Source: a bacterium
GTDB lineage: Bacteria > JAMCPX01
NCBI GenBank assembly: GCA_021787665.1
Contig: JAJYLN010000035.1
Span: 1 to 7,486, forward strand
Length of the DNA stretch: 7,486 bases
Direction: 5' to 3'
Part shown: piece by piece, positions 1-6,215 of the stretch
Layout of the letters: each line of letters starts with the position of its first letter
How positions within the stretch are numbered: position 1 is the first letter of the stretch
Notes under the pieces: model-generated
What the model was told of the DNA's origin: nothing
Database searches by the model: none
Seen by the model: only the letters and a program-made list of their open reading frames with translations
Position numbers and translations under genes: made by a program

Positions 1-13
1 GTATCAATTTGGT

Positions 14-160
14 TTAGTGGGAATACCTGCTCCCAGCTTCCGCAGGGATGGCACCATAGAAAAAACTACATGTTGAAATAACTGAGAGATGATGGAATAA
101 AGATACAAACCTATAGTGTGTGTGTGTGTGTGTCGAACACACAGCCTTTGACTGCTTCAT
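14..160 (-). CDS. Small ORF (48 aa) with an in-frame AC repeat, unknown function
   Basis: I do not recognise this product. The ORF starts at ATG 160-158 behind an excellent ribosome binding site (AAAGGAGG, 174-167, six bases of spacing) and ends at TAA 16-14. The protein begins MKQSKAVCS, runs through THTHTH encoded by a perfect (AC)9 tract, and continues with an uncharged, somewhat hydrophobic stretch (about residues 16-36, VSLFHHLSVIST). Because the repeat unit is two bases, loss or gain of one unit changes the frame. One alternative frame meets TAG at once after the tract; the other stays open to TGA at 6-4 and would give a different tail (IGLYLYSIISQ and onward). A promoter-like element lies at 301-273. 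It could be a phase-variable small gene, the 5' remnant of a truncated gene, or a chance ORF behind a real start site. The tail overlaps a degenerate repeat at 20-50, which argues for a remnant. Confidence 0.35.
   Translation of the reverse strand: MKQSKAVCSTHTHTHYRFVSLFHHLSVISTCSFFYGAIPAEAGSRYSH
20..50. repeat. Degenerate REP-like inverted repeat
   Basis: The stretch contains CCTGC (26-30) and GCAGG (42-46) around an 11-base loop, flanked by GGAATA on one side and GGATGG on the other. This resembles the widespread bacterial interspersed pattern of the CATTCCCGC...GCGGGAAT type, but with several differences. It is a resemblance by eye only, and one copy in the window cannot prove a repeat family. 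Confidence 0.25.
116..133. repeat. (GT)9 dinucleotide microsatellite
   Basis: Nine perfect GT units on the + strand (AC on the - strand). Perfect dinucleotide runs this long are rare in bacterial chromosomes and are prone to slipped-strand mispairing. The last units also pair with ACACACA at 137-143 across a CGA loop, giving a 7-bp hairpin (127-133 with 137-143). The tract lies 9 codons inside the small leftward ORF, so each slip changes its reading frame. Confidence 0.9.
148..157. repeat. 10-base direct repeat, copy 1 (TTGACTGCTT)
   Basis: TTGACTGCTT here recurs exactly at 264-273. On the - strand both read AAGCAGTCAA. This copy is codons 2-4 of the small ORF; the other overlaps the -10 element of its presumed promoter. 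It may be a chance match, or a duplication bracketing the 106 bases between. Confidence 0.4.
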
Positions 161-166
161 AGAGAG

Positions 167-174
167 CCTCCTTT
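167..174 (-). promoter_or_regulatory. Strong ribosome binding site of the small leftward ORF
   Basis: On the - strand this reads AAAGGAGG, followed by CTCTCT and then ATG (160-158). It is a near-perfect anti-Shine-Dalgarno match with ideal spacing, and the best reason to think that translation really begins at 160. Confidence 0.6.
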
Positions 175-263
175 ATTGTCTATATCGTCCAACCCACTGA
201 AGGGTTCCAACAATCTAAACCAATCTGTCTCAGGAGATAGTCAAAAACGGTGCTGATTCGCTC

Positions 264-273
264 TTGACTGCTT
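264..273. repeat. 10-base direct repeat, copy 2 (TTGACTGCTT)
   Basis: Exact second copy of the decamer at 148-157. It lies at the expected start region of the leftward transcript. Its TTGACT also looks like a -35 hexamer facing right, but no acceptable -10 follows at 16-19 bases. Confidence 0.4.
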
Positions 274-301
274 TTTTACTCACAATACTTAGTATTGTCA
301 A
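273..301 (-). promoter_or_regulatory. Sigma70-type promoter, leftward
   Basis: On the - strand a consensus -35 TTGACA (301-296) is followed after exactly 17 bases by TAAAAA (278-273), which fits the -10 only moderately. Transcription would start near 266 and read the ribosome binding site at 174-167 after a leader of roughly 90 bases. The spacer is occupied almost entirely by the palindrome at 282-298, so the promoter is probably regulated. Confidence 0.5.
282..298. promoter_or_regulatory. Perfect 17-nt palindromic operator candidate
   Basis: ACAATACT-T-AGTATTGT has two perfect 8-base arms around one central base. It fills the spacer of the leftward promoter, the classical position for a dimeric repressor that blocks RNA polymerase. 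A wider inverted pair, CTTGAC (263-268) and GTCAAG (297-302), encloses it. No regulator gene is in the window, so the family of the binding protein is unknown. Confidence 0.55.
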
Positions 302-391
302 GTTAAATTTATAAAAACCGATCTATCGCGTTTTATGAGGTATGGAGGGCGCCTCAAAACTGGGGATCACTCAGGCTGACAACGGATTTAG

Positions 392-421
392 TTGAAACCT
401 GGTGCGGACTGATTGTAGGAT
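392..421 (+). promoter_or_regulatory. Possible promoter of the aldehyde dehydrogenase operon
   Basis: TTGAAA (392-397) and TAGGAT (416-421) are separated by 18 bases, each matching the sigma70 consensus in part. Transcription would start near 428, leaving a leader of about 20 bases that includes the ribosome binding site AAAGGAGG (434-441). The match is weak and other starts further upstream are possible. Confidence 0.3.
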
Positions 422-447
422 GGTCTCCGAGGAAAAGGAGGAATACG

Positions 448-1941
448 ATGAAGAAATACCAGATGTTTATTAACGGCAGGTGGGTAGACGCACGATCCGG
501 AAAGACGATGCAGGTGACGAACCCGGGCAACGAAGAGATCGTGGCACAGGTGCCGGCCGCGGGCGTCGAGGACGTCAGGGACGCGATAAAGGCCGCGCGG
601 ACCGCCTTCGACAGCGGTATCTGGACGCGGCTCGAGCAAAAAAAGCGATCGGAGCTGATGCTCAAGGTGGTCGACGGCCTGATAGCGAAGCAGAACGAAC
701 TCGCTGAGCTCGAATCGCTGAGTTCCGGCGCAACGGTACGGAAGTCCTCCATGATAGACGCACCCCTCGCAGTCGAGCATTTCCGCTACTTCGCTGAGCT
801 TGCCTATAAGAAAGACCTGTTCGAACCGCTGCCGTGGATAAACTTCCCCTCCGTGAGCTGGAACTTTGTCGTACGGGAGCCCATCGGGGTGGCGGGCCAG
901 ATCATCCCCTGGAACTTTCCCCTTCTCATGGCTGTCTGGAAGATAGCGCCGGCAATAGCGGCCGGCAACTGCGTTGTCCTGAAGCCGGCGAGCTACACGC
1001 CTCTTACCGCACTCGAGCTCGCGAAGATCATCGAAGAGGCCGGCATCCCGGCCGGCGTCGTCAACGTGATAACCGGTCCCGGAGGGGTCGTCGGGGAGGA
1101 ACTCGCAACGAACCCCCTCGTGGACAAAGTGGCGCTCACCGGATCGACCTCGGTGGGGAGCCGCGTCATGGAGCTCGCGGCGAAGACGGTCAAGAAGGTC
1201 ACCCTCGAGCTCGGCGGCAAGTCCGCGAACATCGTGCTCGCCGATGCGAACCTCGACGAGGCGGTCGACGGGGCACTGTTCGGGACATTCCTCCATGCCG
1301 GCCAGGTGTGCGAGTCCGGCACGAGGCTGCTGGTGGACGAACGGATATACGAAAAGTTCATGGACAAGCTGATCGCCAGGGCGAAGGGGATAAAGGTCGG
1401 GTATCAGATGGAGTACGATACGACGATGGGACCGGTGGTCTCGGCAACGCAGCGCGAGACTGTGGAAGGATACATAAAGGCCGGTCTCGAGGAGAAGGCA
1501 AAGCTCGTGCTCGGTGGCAAGAGGCCGGACGCCATGAAGAAGGGGTTCTATGTCGAGCCTACCATCTTCACGGATGTCAAAAACAGCATGAAGATAGCCC
1601 AGGAGGAGATCTTCGGCCCGGTACTCTCGGTGATCCGGTTCAAGACGGCAGACGAGGCGATAAAGATAGCGAACGACAGCATGTACGGACTCGCGGGCGG
1701 GGTATGGTCCACGGACATCCCGCACGCCATAGAGGTCGCAAAGGCGATCAGAACCGGGACGGTCTGGATCAACGACTACCACCTCCTCAATGCGATCGCG
1801 CCGTTCGGTGGATACAAGCAGAGCGGCGTCGGCAGGGAGCTCGGTATGTACGGGTTCGACGAGTATACCCAGGTCAAGCACATCCATGTGGCCGTTGCAC
1901 CCCGCAAGGCGAAGTTCTGGTACGACCTGGTGCTGGATTAA
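448..1941 (+). CDS. NAD(P)-dependent aldehyde dehydrogenase
   Basis: Oxidises an aldehyde to the carboxylic acid with NAD(P)+, presumably in the cytoplasm. At 497 aa it has the normal full length of the ALDH superfamily. Visible hallmarks are PWNFP with the active-site Asn (about N156), the cofactor-binding Lys in VLKPA (K179), the Rossmann-loop motif TGSTSVG (231-237), the general base Glu in LELGGK (E254), the nucleophile Cys in GQVCESG (C288), EEIFGPV (386-392), and the C-terminal APFGGYKQSG (451-460). The start is well supported: AAAGGAGG at 434-441, six bases before ATG. The overall pattern is closest to the betaine/phenylacetaldehyde/general aldehyde branch, but the substrate cannot be told from sequence. 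The gene is followed after 104 bases by a co-directional gene, so a two-gene operon is likely. No truncation or missing catalytic residue is seen. Confidence 0.96.
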   Translation: MKKYQMFINGRWVDARSGKTMQVTNPGNEEIVAQVPAAGVEDVRDAIKAARTAFDSGIWTRLEQKKRSELMLKVVDGLIAKQNELAELESLSSGATVRKSSMIDAPLAVEHFRYFAELAYKKDLFEPLPWINFPSVSWNFVVREPIGVAGQIIPWNFPLLMAVWKIAPAIAAGNCVVLKPASYTPLTALELAKIIEEAGIPAGVVNVITGPGGVVGEELATNPLVDKVALTGSTSVGSRVMELAAKTVKKVTLELGGKSANIVLADANLDEAVDGALFGTFLHAGQVCESGTRLLVDERIYEKFMDKLIARAKGIKVGYQMEYDTTMGPVVSATQRETVEGYIKAGLEEKAKLVLGGKRPDAMKKGFYVEPTIFTDVKNSMKIAQEEIFGPVLSVIRFKTADEAIKIANDSMYGLAGGVWSTDIPHAIEVAKAIRTGTVWINDYHLLNAIAPFGGYKQSGVGRELGMYGFDEYTQVKHIHVAVAPRKAKFWYDLVLD

Positions 1942-1984
1942 AGAAGATCATTGAGTCCAAGAGCTCAGGAGTTTACGCATACCA

Positions 1985-2027
1985 AGGGACAGAGACCTCT
2001 GTTGTCTCGAAAGAGGCCGCTGTCCCT
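1985..2027 (+). promoter_or_regulatory. Intergenic hairpin between the two rightward genes
   Basis: AGGGACAG (1985-1992) pairs perfectly with CTGTCCCT (2020-2027). Inside it, CCTCT (1996-2000) pairs with AGAGG (2012-2016) across a 3/3 internal loop. A competing inner stem, GAGAC (1992-1996) with GTCTC (2004-2008), is also possible. No U-tract follows, so it is not a standard terminator. It may stabilise the upstream mRNA, bind a protein, or control translation of the next gene, whose ATG is 18 bases downstream. Confidence 0.5.
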
Positions 2028-2045
2028 CATGTCATCCTGTTCTCC

Positions 2046-2942
2046 ATGAAAAAGCCGGGCATAACGTCGAAAGGCCTCAAGACCGTGGAGGAAGTGCCGT
2101 TCACGGACACCAGATCCATCATCTCCGAGCAGGAGCTGATGAGACAGCTCGACGAAAAAAAGGGATACACCCTGTACCTTGGTGTTTTTACGAAGGAAGA
2201 GGTCTTCAAGATACTCGAAAGGTCTCACCTGTGGCACGAGCTCACGCTGAAAGGGTTCTCCAACCCTCTGCTCGACATAAACACGGACGACCCGCACCGG
2301 CACACGCTGAGGGTGTACTTCGATACGATGGACAAGGCCCATTTGCTCGTGGAGATTGTCCTTTCCGACCGTATCTTCAAGCCGAGGATACGACACCTGC
2401 CTTCCTTCGACTACAGCACGTACAACATGCTGGTCATAGAATGGCTCGTGCTCCAAAACCCGCTCTCCCAGTTCGGGCCGGGCAGGCCCCAGTTGCCGGA
2501 CCAGCAGTATCCCGGGCTCGGCATCGCGAGACTCGTGAGCGACATGCTGGTGAAGGTCGCCACCCATCTCAAGAAGGACGGTATCCTGAATTTTCCCCAG
2601 TACTATCACAATGCGGTCATATACTCGGAGATATTCAAGTTCTACGATCCGTACATGCACGGGACCCTCATGGCCCTTAAGGCGTCGCTCTCCAAGTACA
2701 GCCTCGCCCAGGCGTCCTTCGCCGTATCACTGGGGTGCGTCAAGAACCTCAGGGACGGTGACTACTTCACATGGAGGACGGAGGAGCTGATACTTCCCCT
2801 GTCCCCGAACCTGCAACAGTACTTCGCGTCAAGGGAGTATGAAAACATCATACGCAATACGATGAAGGAGTACTCATTCGACATCGACGCGGCGCTTTAC
2901 CAGTACAGGACCACCCACCCGCACCGCCTCCCTTACGCCTAA
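2046..2942 (+). CDS. Hypothetical protein, possibly GNAT-like acetyltransferase
   Basis: I do not recognise a named family. The 298-aa protein appears soluble, without signal peptide or membrane segment. The C-terminal half has a pattern recalling the acyl-CoA-binding core of GNAT N-acetyltransferases: a beta-strand-like stretch (YNMLVIEWLVL, 126-136), then QQYPGLGIARL (153-163), which resembles the Q/R-x-x-G-x-G/A loop and following helix, then HNAVIYSEIFKFYDP (188-202), like the late N...Y...F element. This is inference by eye. The N-terminal half (to about 115) is unassigned. ATG 2046 is the first usable start in frame, since the open frame continues upstream through the aldehyde dehydrogenase without ATG, GTG or TTG after its stop. 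No Shine-Dalgarno sequence precedes it, which is unusual next to its strongly primed neighbour. It is probably co-transcribed with the aldehyde dehydrogenase and ends 27 bases from the convergent operon. Confidence 0.8.
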   Translation: MKKPGITSKGLKTVEEVPFTDTRSIISEQELMRQLDEKKGYTLYLGVFTKEEVFKILERSHLWHELTLKGFSNPLLDINTDDPHRHTLRVYFDTMDKAHLLVEIVLSDRIFKPRIRHLPSFDYSTYNMLVIEWLVLQNPLSQFGPGRPQLPDQQYPGLGIARLVSDMLVKVATHLKKDGILNFPQYYHNAVIYSEIFKFYDPYMHGTLMALKASLSKYSLAQASFAVSLGCVKNLRDGDYFTWRTEELILPLSPNLQQYFASREYENIIRNTMKEYSFDIDAALYQYRTTHPHRLPYA

Positions 2943-2969
2943 TCTCTGAACTCCCGCCTCCCTACCTTT

Positions 2970-3962
2970 CTATATCCGTATCGATATACCCGGGATCATG
3001 GCCCTGCCACCGAACTCCAGCGAGCTGGTCCCTTCGGATGTCAGGGTGGCGGTCCTTGTGCCGTGCTCGTATACCGCGAGCTCCATGTCAGCCACCCCGG
3101 TGTTGTAGCACCACAGCCTTTCTCCGTCGGGGTCGATATATTCCACGCCGACGAACGTCTTCACCGGCGCGCCCAGTATGCCCCTGAAGCGCGTACCCCC
3201 AAGCGCGCCGCCAAGCTCCCACACCGGGAACGCGGCCTTGCTCCTGTTCGTGAGGAGCCGGGCGATTCCGTTCAGACGGTAATCCTTTCCACGGTAGCGT
3301 ATAAAGAACAACGTGAGCGCCGGACTCATGATGCCGCCTGCCTTTACCCGTGCCGAAAGTCCTTCGAACACCGCCGAGCCGTCTTGTCTGAAGCTGTTGC
3401 AGTTCGCCCAGGTCCATTGATCCGCGTGCCTGGTCCCCCACAGGTGAGTCTGCTGCCCGGGCTCCCCTCTGCATACGTAGGTCCTGCCGTTAATCTCGAA
3501 TGTCCCGTACACCTTGATGCTGAAATTGGGCGATACGGCCTTGGTTGCCGGCAGCCCTGCACGGTACATGAAGTCGTACGGAAAATGGCGAAACAGCCTG
3601 ATCATAGGCTCGAATCTCAGGTCCCATCGCATGGTGCCCTCCCTGCCCCTGACCGTGCCGATAGCGCGCGTCTGTGCTATCATGGCATCGCCGGCCTTGA
3701 ATAAAAATCTGTCCCTTTCTATCTCTGCCTTTGACAGGGGGAAGGTATTCCTGGCAGCCATGGTCTTCGCAGGGTCTTTCGCGTCGAAAAATATGCCCCA
3801 GAGCTCTGCTACAGCACGGCCGCTGTACGGCACACGCAGGGTATATCGTATCCAGCACGCCGTGGCGCTTTGGCGGTGGTTGAATTTTATGTAGTAGACC
3901 TCGTAGTGTCCCGGACCGCCGCCCCACCTGGTTATGTTTTCCCTCTCGGCCTCGGAGATCAT
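2970..3962 (-). CDS. Hypothetical protein, possibly AttH/CrtC lipocalin-like
   Basis: The 330-aa protein has no signal peptide or membrane segment and is predicted to be rich in beta strands. The opening (TRWGGGPGHYEVYYIKFNH, 11-29) and the central GQQTHLWGTRHADQWTWANC (169-188) recall proteins of the AttH / hydroxyneurosporene-synthase / tocopherol-cyclase group, two tandem lipocalin-like barrels often acting on lipids or isoprenoids. This assignment is a resemblance only. The start is ATG 3962-3960 rather than the longer in-frame ATG at 4049: TAGGGA precedes it at ideal distance, the earlier 29 residues are an Arg-rich artefact overlapping the kinase, and the gap to the kinase stop becomes 7 bases. 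It is the last gene of the five-gene leftward operon. No clear terminator follows; the stop codon TAG is at 2972-2970. Confidence 0.85.
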   Translation of the reverse strand: MISEAERENITRWGGGPGHYEVYYIKFNHRQSATACWIRYTLRVPYSGRAVAELWGIFFDAKDPAKTMAARNTFPLSKAEIERDRFLFKAGDAMIAQTRAIGTVRGREGTMRWDLRFEPMIRLFRHFPYDFMYRAGLPATKAVSPNFSIKVYGTFEINGRTYVCRGEPGQQTHLWGTRHADQWTWANCNSFRQDGSAVFEGLSARVKAGGIMSPALTLFFIRYRGKDYRLNGIARLLTNRSKAAFPVWELGGALGGTRFRGILGAPVKTFVGVEYIDPDGERLWCYNTGVADMELAVYEHGTRTATLTSEGTSSLEFGGRAMIPGISIRI

Positions 3963-3969
3963 ACGGTCC

Positions 3970-5427
3970 CTACGGCAGCCTAACCGTGAAGGTCGTGCCC
4001 TTGCCCTTCTCGCTCCTGACGCCGATCTCTCCGCCGAGTTCCTGGACAATGTTTTTTACAATGGCGAGCCCGAGCCCGGTGCCTTTGTTCGCTGCCTTCG
4101 TCGTAAAAAACGGCTCGAAGATCCTGTCGACGTGCTGCTTATCGATACCCTGTCCTGTGTCTGCGACGTCGATGACAAGGGTGCCATCGGCCCGGGCCGC
4201 TGTGATATGTACCGTGCCTTTCCCCGCAATCGCGTCAACCGCATTCGTCACGAGGTTCATCAGGACCTGTCTGAGCTTCTCATAGTCCGTCCTGTGAACG
4301 AGCGCCCTGTCTGCTTCCGTGATCACCGCTATGTCAGAGAGCTTCCTTCCCAGCCTCACGGTCCCTATAACATCGTCTATCAACGACCGCACGTCGATTT
4401 CCGTCGGTACAGTCGGACGCTGCCTGACATAGAGGAGCATCTGCTTTATCAGCGCGTCTATCCTGTAGGCCTCCTTCAACGAGCGATCAATCATGTCGTT
4501 TGTCTGGTCCACGTCTTGCGGCCCGCTGCGGGCCCCGGCGGGCACGCCGGACTTCAGCGTCTCGAGCATAGAGATGATGGCGCTCAATGGATTGCCGATT
4601 TCGTGCGAGATACCGGATGCGAGCGTGCCCACGGTAGCGAGCTTCTCTTTTCTGATCACAAGGTCCTGCGTATCCCTGAGTTCCCGGATAGTGCCCCTGA
4701 GGCTGTTCTCTTTCATACGAATGGTCTCGGTCATGGCATTGAAGGCGCGGATGATCTTGCGGAGCTCCGTGGTGTCCGGCAGATCGCGTATCTGCGGATA
4801 GTCGCCGCTGCTCACGCCGTCGACCGCCCTCTCTAGCTTCCCGAGCGGTATGACCGTGTACCGGTCGATAATGAACCACGAGACAATGGTCAGTATGAGG
4901 AAGTTCAGCAGGACGTAGGCGACGATGATCTCGACGAACAGAAGCAGACGTTCCATGAGATACCGGCCGTTCGAGACGACAGCAAGGCTCGTACACGTGC
5001 CTCCGGCACTTCGGGCACGTTGTACCGGGAACAGCTTTATCATCCGCATACCGGACGCATCGACAAGTCCCGGCGCGCAGTCGGCGAGCAGGGCGCCTAA
5101 TCGCTCCACGGAGCGTTGCGGGAGCTGCAGACCCAGGCGGGCAGCGGTTCCTGCACCGCTGCCCGAGACGAGCGCTATCTGCGAGAGCAGGGAGGTGCCG
5201 CGGAGCGATTGCGCGGAGATGATGCTGTTATAGGCACGACGTATGTCCCGGTGCGTTTGCTGCATCTGGTTCTGGAACAGTCCGTCGATCGCATCGGCAT
5301 CCGCGATGAACTGATTTGCGATGTCACTTTTCTGGATCTGATAGAACACAATACCCATGAGGACCAGGGCCGTTGCCACGACCAGGCCCTGGATCGCGAT
5401 GATCCGGACCCGCAGCCCCCTAAGCAT
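3970..5427 (-). CDS. Membrane sensor histidine kinase
   Basis: Two-component sensor kinase of 485 aa that autophosphorylates on His and should pass phosphate to a response regulator. Order of parts: transmembrane segment 1 (about 8-29), periplasmic domain of about 130 residues with no recognised fold, transmembrane segment 2 (about 161-184), HAMP linker (about 185-240), HisKA with SHEIGNPLSAI (phosphoacceptor H275), then HATPase_c with N box NLVTNAVDAI (391-400), G1 DTGQGI (423-428), F box FEPFF (437-441) and G2 GTGLGLAI (449-456). All catalytic motifs are intact. The ATG overlaps the last 8 bases of the prepilin peptidase gene, with AGGG about nine bases upstream, so translation is probably coupled. 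No response regulator is in the window. The HEIGNP class is common in kinases paired with NtrC-like regulators, so such a partner is a reasonable guess. Confidence 0.95.
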   Translation of the reverse strand: MLRGLRVRIIAIQGLVVATALVLMGIVFYQIQKSDIANQFIADADAIDGLFQNQMQQTHRDIRRAYNSIISAQSLRGTSLLSQIALVSGSGAGTAARLGLQLPQRSVERLGALLADCAPGLVDASGMRMIKLFPVQRARSAGGTCTSLAVVSNGRYLMERLLLFVEIIVAYVLLNFLILTIVSWFIIDRYTVIPLGKLERAVDGVSSGDYPQIRDLPDTTELRKIIRAFNAMTETIRMKENSLRGTIRELRDTQDLVIRKEKLATVGTLASGISHEIGNPLSAIISMLETLKSGVPAGARSGPQDVDQTNDMIDRSLKEAYRIDALIKQMLLYVRQRPTVPTEIDVRSLIDDVIGTVRLGRKLSDIAVITEADRALVHRTDYEKLRQVLMNLVTNAVDAIAGKGTVHITAARADGTLVIDVADTGQGIDKQHVDRIFEPFFTTKAANKGTGLGLAIVKNIVQELGGEIGVRSEKGKGTTFTVRLP

Positions 5428-6187
5428 GGCCGATCGCCCTGAGGTACATGCCTATCAGGAGCTTGCCATAGAACAGGTAGGTCATTGCGGACGCGGCGAT
5501 AAACGGACCGTACGGTAGCGCGTACCTCCTTGCCTTCCCCGCGAAGATCACGAGCCCTACGCCAACGATTGAGCCGAACAGCGAGCTCACGATGATGATA
5601 AAGATACAAGCCTGCCATCCGAGGAACGCGCCAAGCATGGCCATGAGCTTTATGTCGCCCATGCCCATACCCTCGACACCTGTAATCGCCCTGTAGACGG
5701 ATGCTACGACGAACAGGATGCCGCTCCCTGTCAGCATACCTGCAACGGATTCCAGGGGGGTGTTCAGGCGTGTGATAAAGCTGCTCAGGAAGCCGAGGAC
5801 AATGCCGGGGTAGGATATGACATTCGGGATGATCCTGTAGTCGATATCGATGCAGGTAATGGCGATGAGTGCACACGACAGGACGAAGAGTACGGCCGTA
5901 TCAATACCCGGCCCATACGTAACCATGAGTAGCGCCGCGACGGTCCCGGTAGCGAGCTCGACGAGCGGGTACCGGGGGGAGATGCGTGCCCGGCAGTACC
6001 TGCACCTGCCGCGCAGGAGGACATAGCTCAGCAGGGGGACGTTGTCGTACGGCATTATCGGTCTGTCGCAGGAAGGGCAGTGCGACCGTGGATACACGAG
6101 CGATTGACCCCTCGGGAGCCTGTAGATCACGACATTCAGGAAGCTCCCGATGATAAGTCCGAAGACAAAAGCGAATGCCGTTATCAC
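5420..6187 (-). CDS. pilD: Type IV prepilin peptidase (leader peptidase / N-methyltransferase)
   Basis: Inner-membrane aspartic protease that cleaves the leader of type IV prepilins or type II secretion pseudopilins and usually methylates the new N-terminus. The 255-aa protein starts with the typical GSFLNVVIYRLPRG (14-27), followed by the cytoplasmic zinc site CPSC (37-40) and CRYC (62-65) of the methyltransferase-containing form. The catalytic aspartates lie in IDIDYRIIPN (D114/D116 region) and GMGDIKL (D178, the GxGD motif). About seven hydrophobic segments are visible. The start is GTG 6187-6185, with GGAG eight bases upstream; no ATG fits the family's N-terminus better. The gene lies 28 bases after the prodomain-like gene, and its end overlaps the kinase start by 8 bases. 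No pilin or secretion genes are in the window, so the target cannot be named. Confidence 0.96.
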   Translation of the reverse strand: MITAFAFVFGLIIGSFLNVVIYRLPRGQSLVYPRSHCPSCDRPIMPYDNVPLLSYVLLRGRCRYCRARISPRYPLVELATGTVAALLMVTYGPGIDTAVLFVLSCALIAITCIDIDYRIIPNVISYPGIVLGFLSSFITRLNTPLESVAGMLTGSGILFVVASVYRAITGVEGMGMGDIKLMAMLGAFLGWQACIFIIIVSSLFGSIVGVGLVIFAGKARRYALPYGPFIAASAMTYLFYGKLLIGMYLRAIGHA

Positions 6188-6215
6188 CCCGGATCTCCGA
6201 CGTCGTCCCTACTGC

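Larger units (their letters stand above)
161..447. other. AT-rich regulatory region between the small ORF and the aldehyde dehydrogenase
   Basis: Besides the promoter, operator and ribosome binding sites listed separately, this stretch holds weak structures only: a short hairpin AACCC/GGGTT (191-195 with 202-206) and another TGAGG/CCTCA (336-340 with 352-356). No tRNA, riboswitch or CRISPR pattern was recognised. The base composition up to about 335 is visibly richer in A and T than the genes to the right. Confidence 0.5.

Noticed and set aside
9-223. Distant inverted match TTGGTTTAG (9-17) with CTAAACCAA (215-223) as ends of a small mobile element
   Set aside because: Nine bases without extension is within chance expectation for a region of this size, and no target duplication flanks it.
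388-1887. A 499-codon open frame antisense to the aldehyde dehydrogenase
   Set aside because: Its predicted protein is Arg/Leu/His/Asp-rich with no motifs and mirrors the codon use of the clear gene on the other strand; such shadows are common in GC-rich genes.
834-2045. Upstream extension of the 298-aa gene through the aldehyde dehydrogenase in another frame
   Set aside because: The extended part is Arg/Gly-rich shadow translation of the aldehyde dehydrogenase; recognisable protein begins only near 2046.
2943-2969. Bidirectional terminator between the convergent operons
   Set aside because: The 27-base gap has no stem followed by a T-run on either strand.
3963-4049. Longer start (ATG 4049) for the lipocalin-like gene
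   Set aside because: The extra 29 residues are Ser/Arg-rich, lie inside the kinase ATPase domain, and ATG 3962 has a good ribosome binding site directly after the kinase stop.
3934-4836. A 300-codon + strand frame opposite the kinase
   Set aside because: No recognisable domain, compositionally a shadow, and it overlaps an intact, motif-complete histidine kinase.
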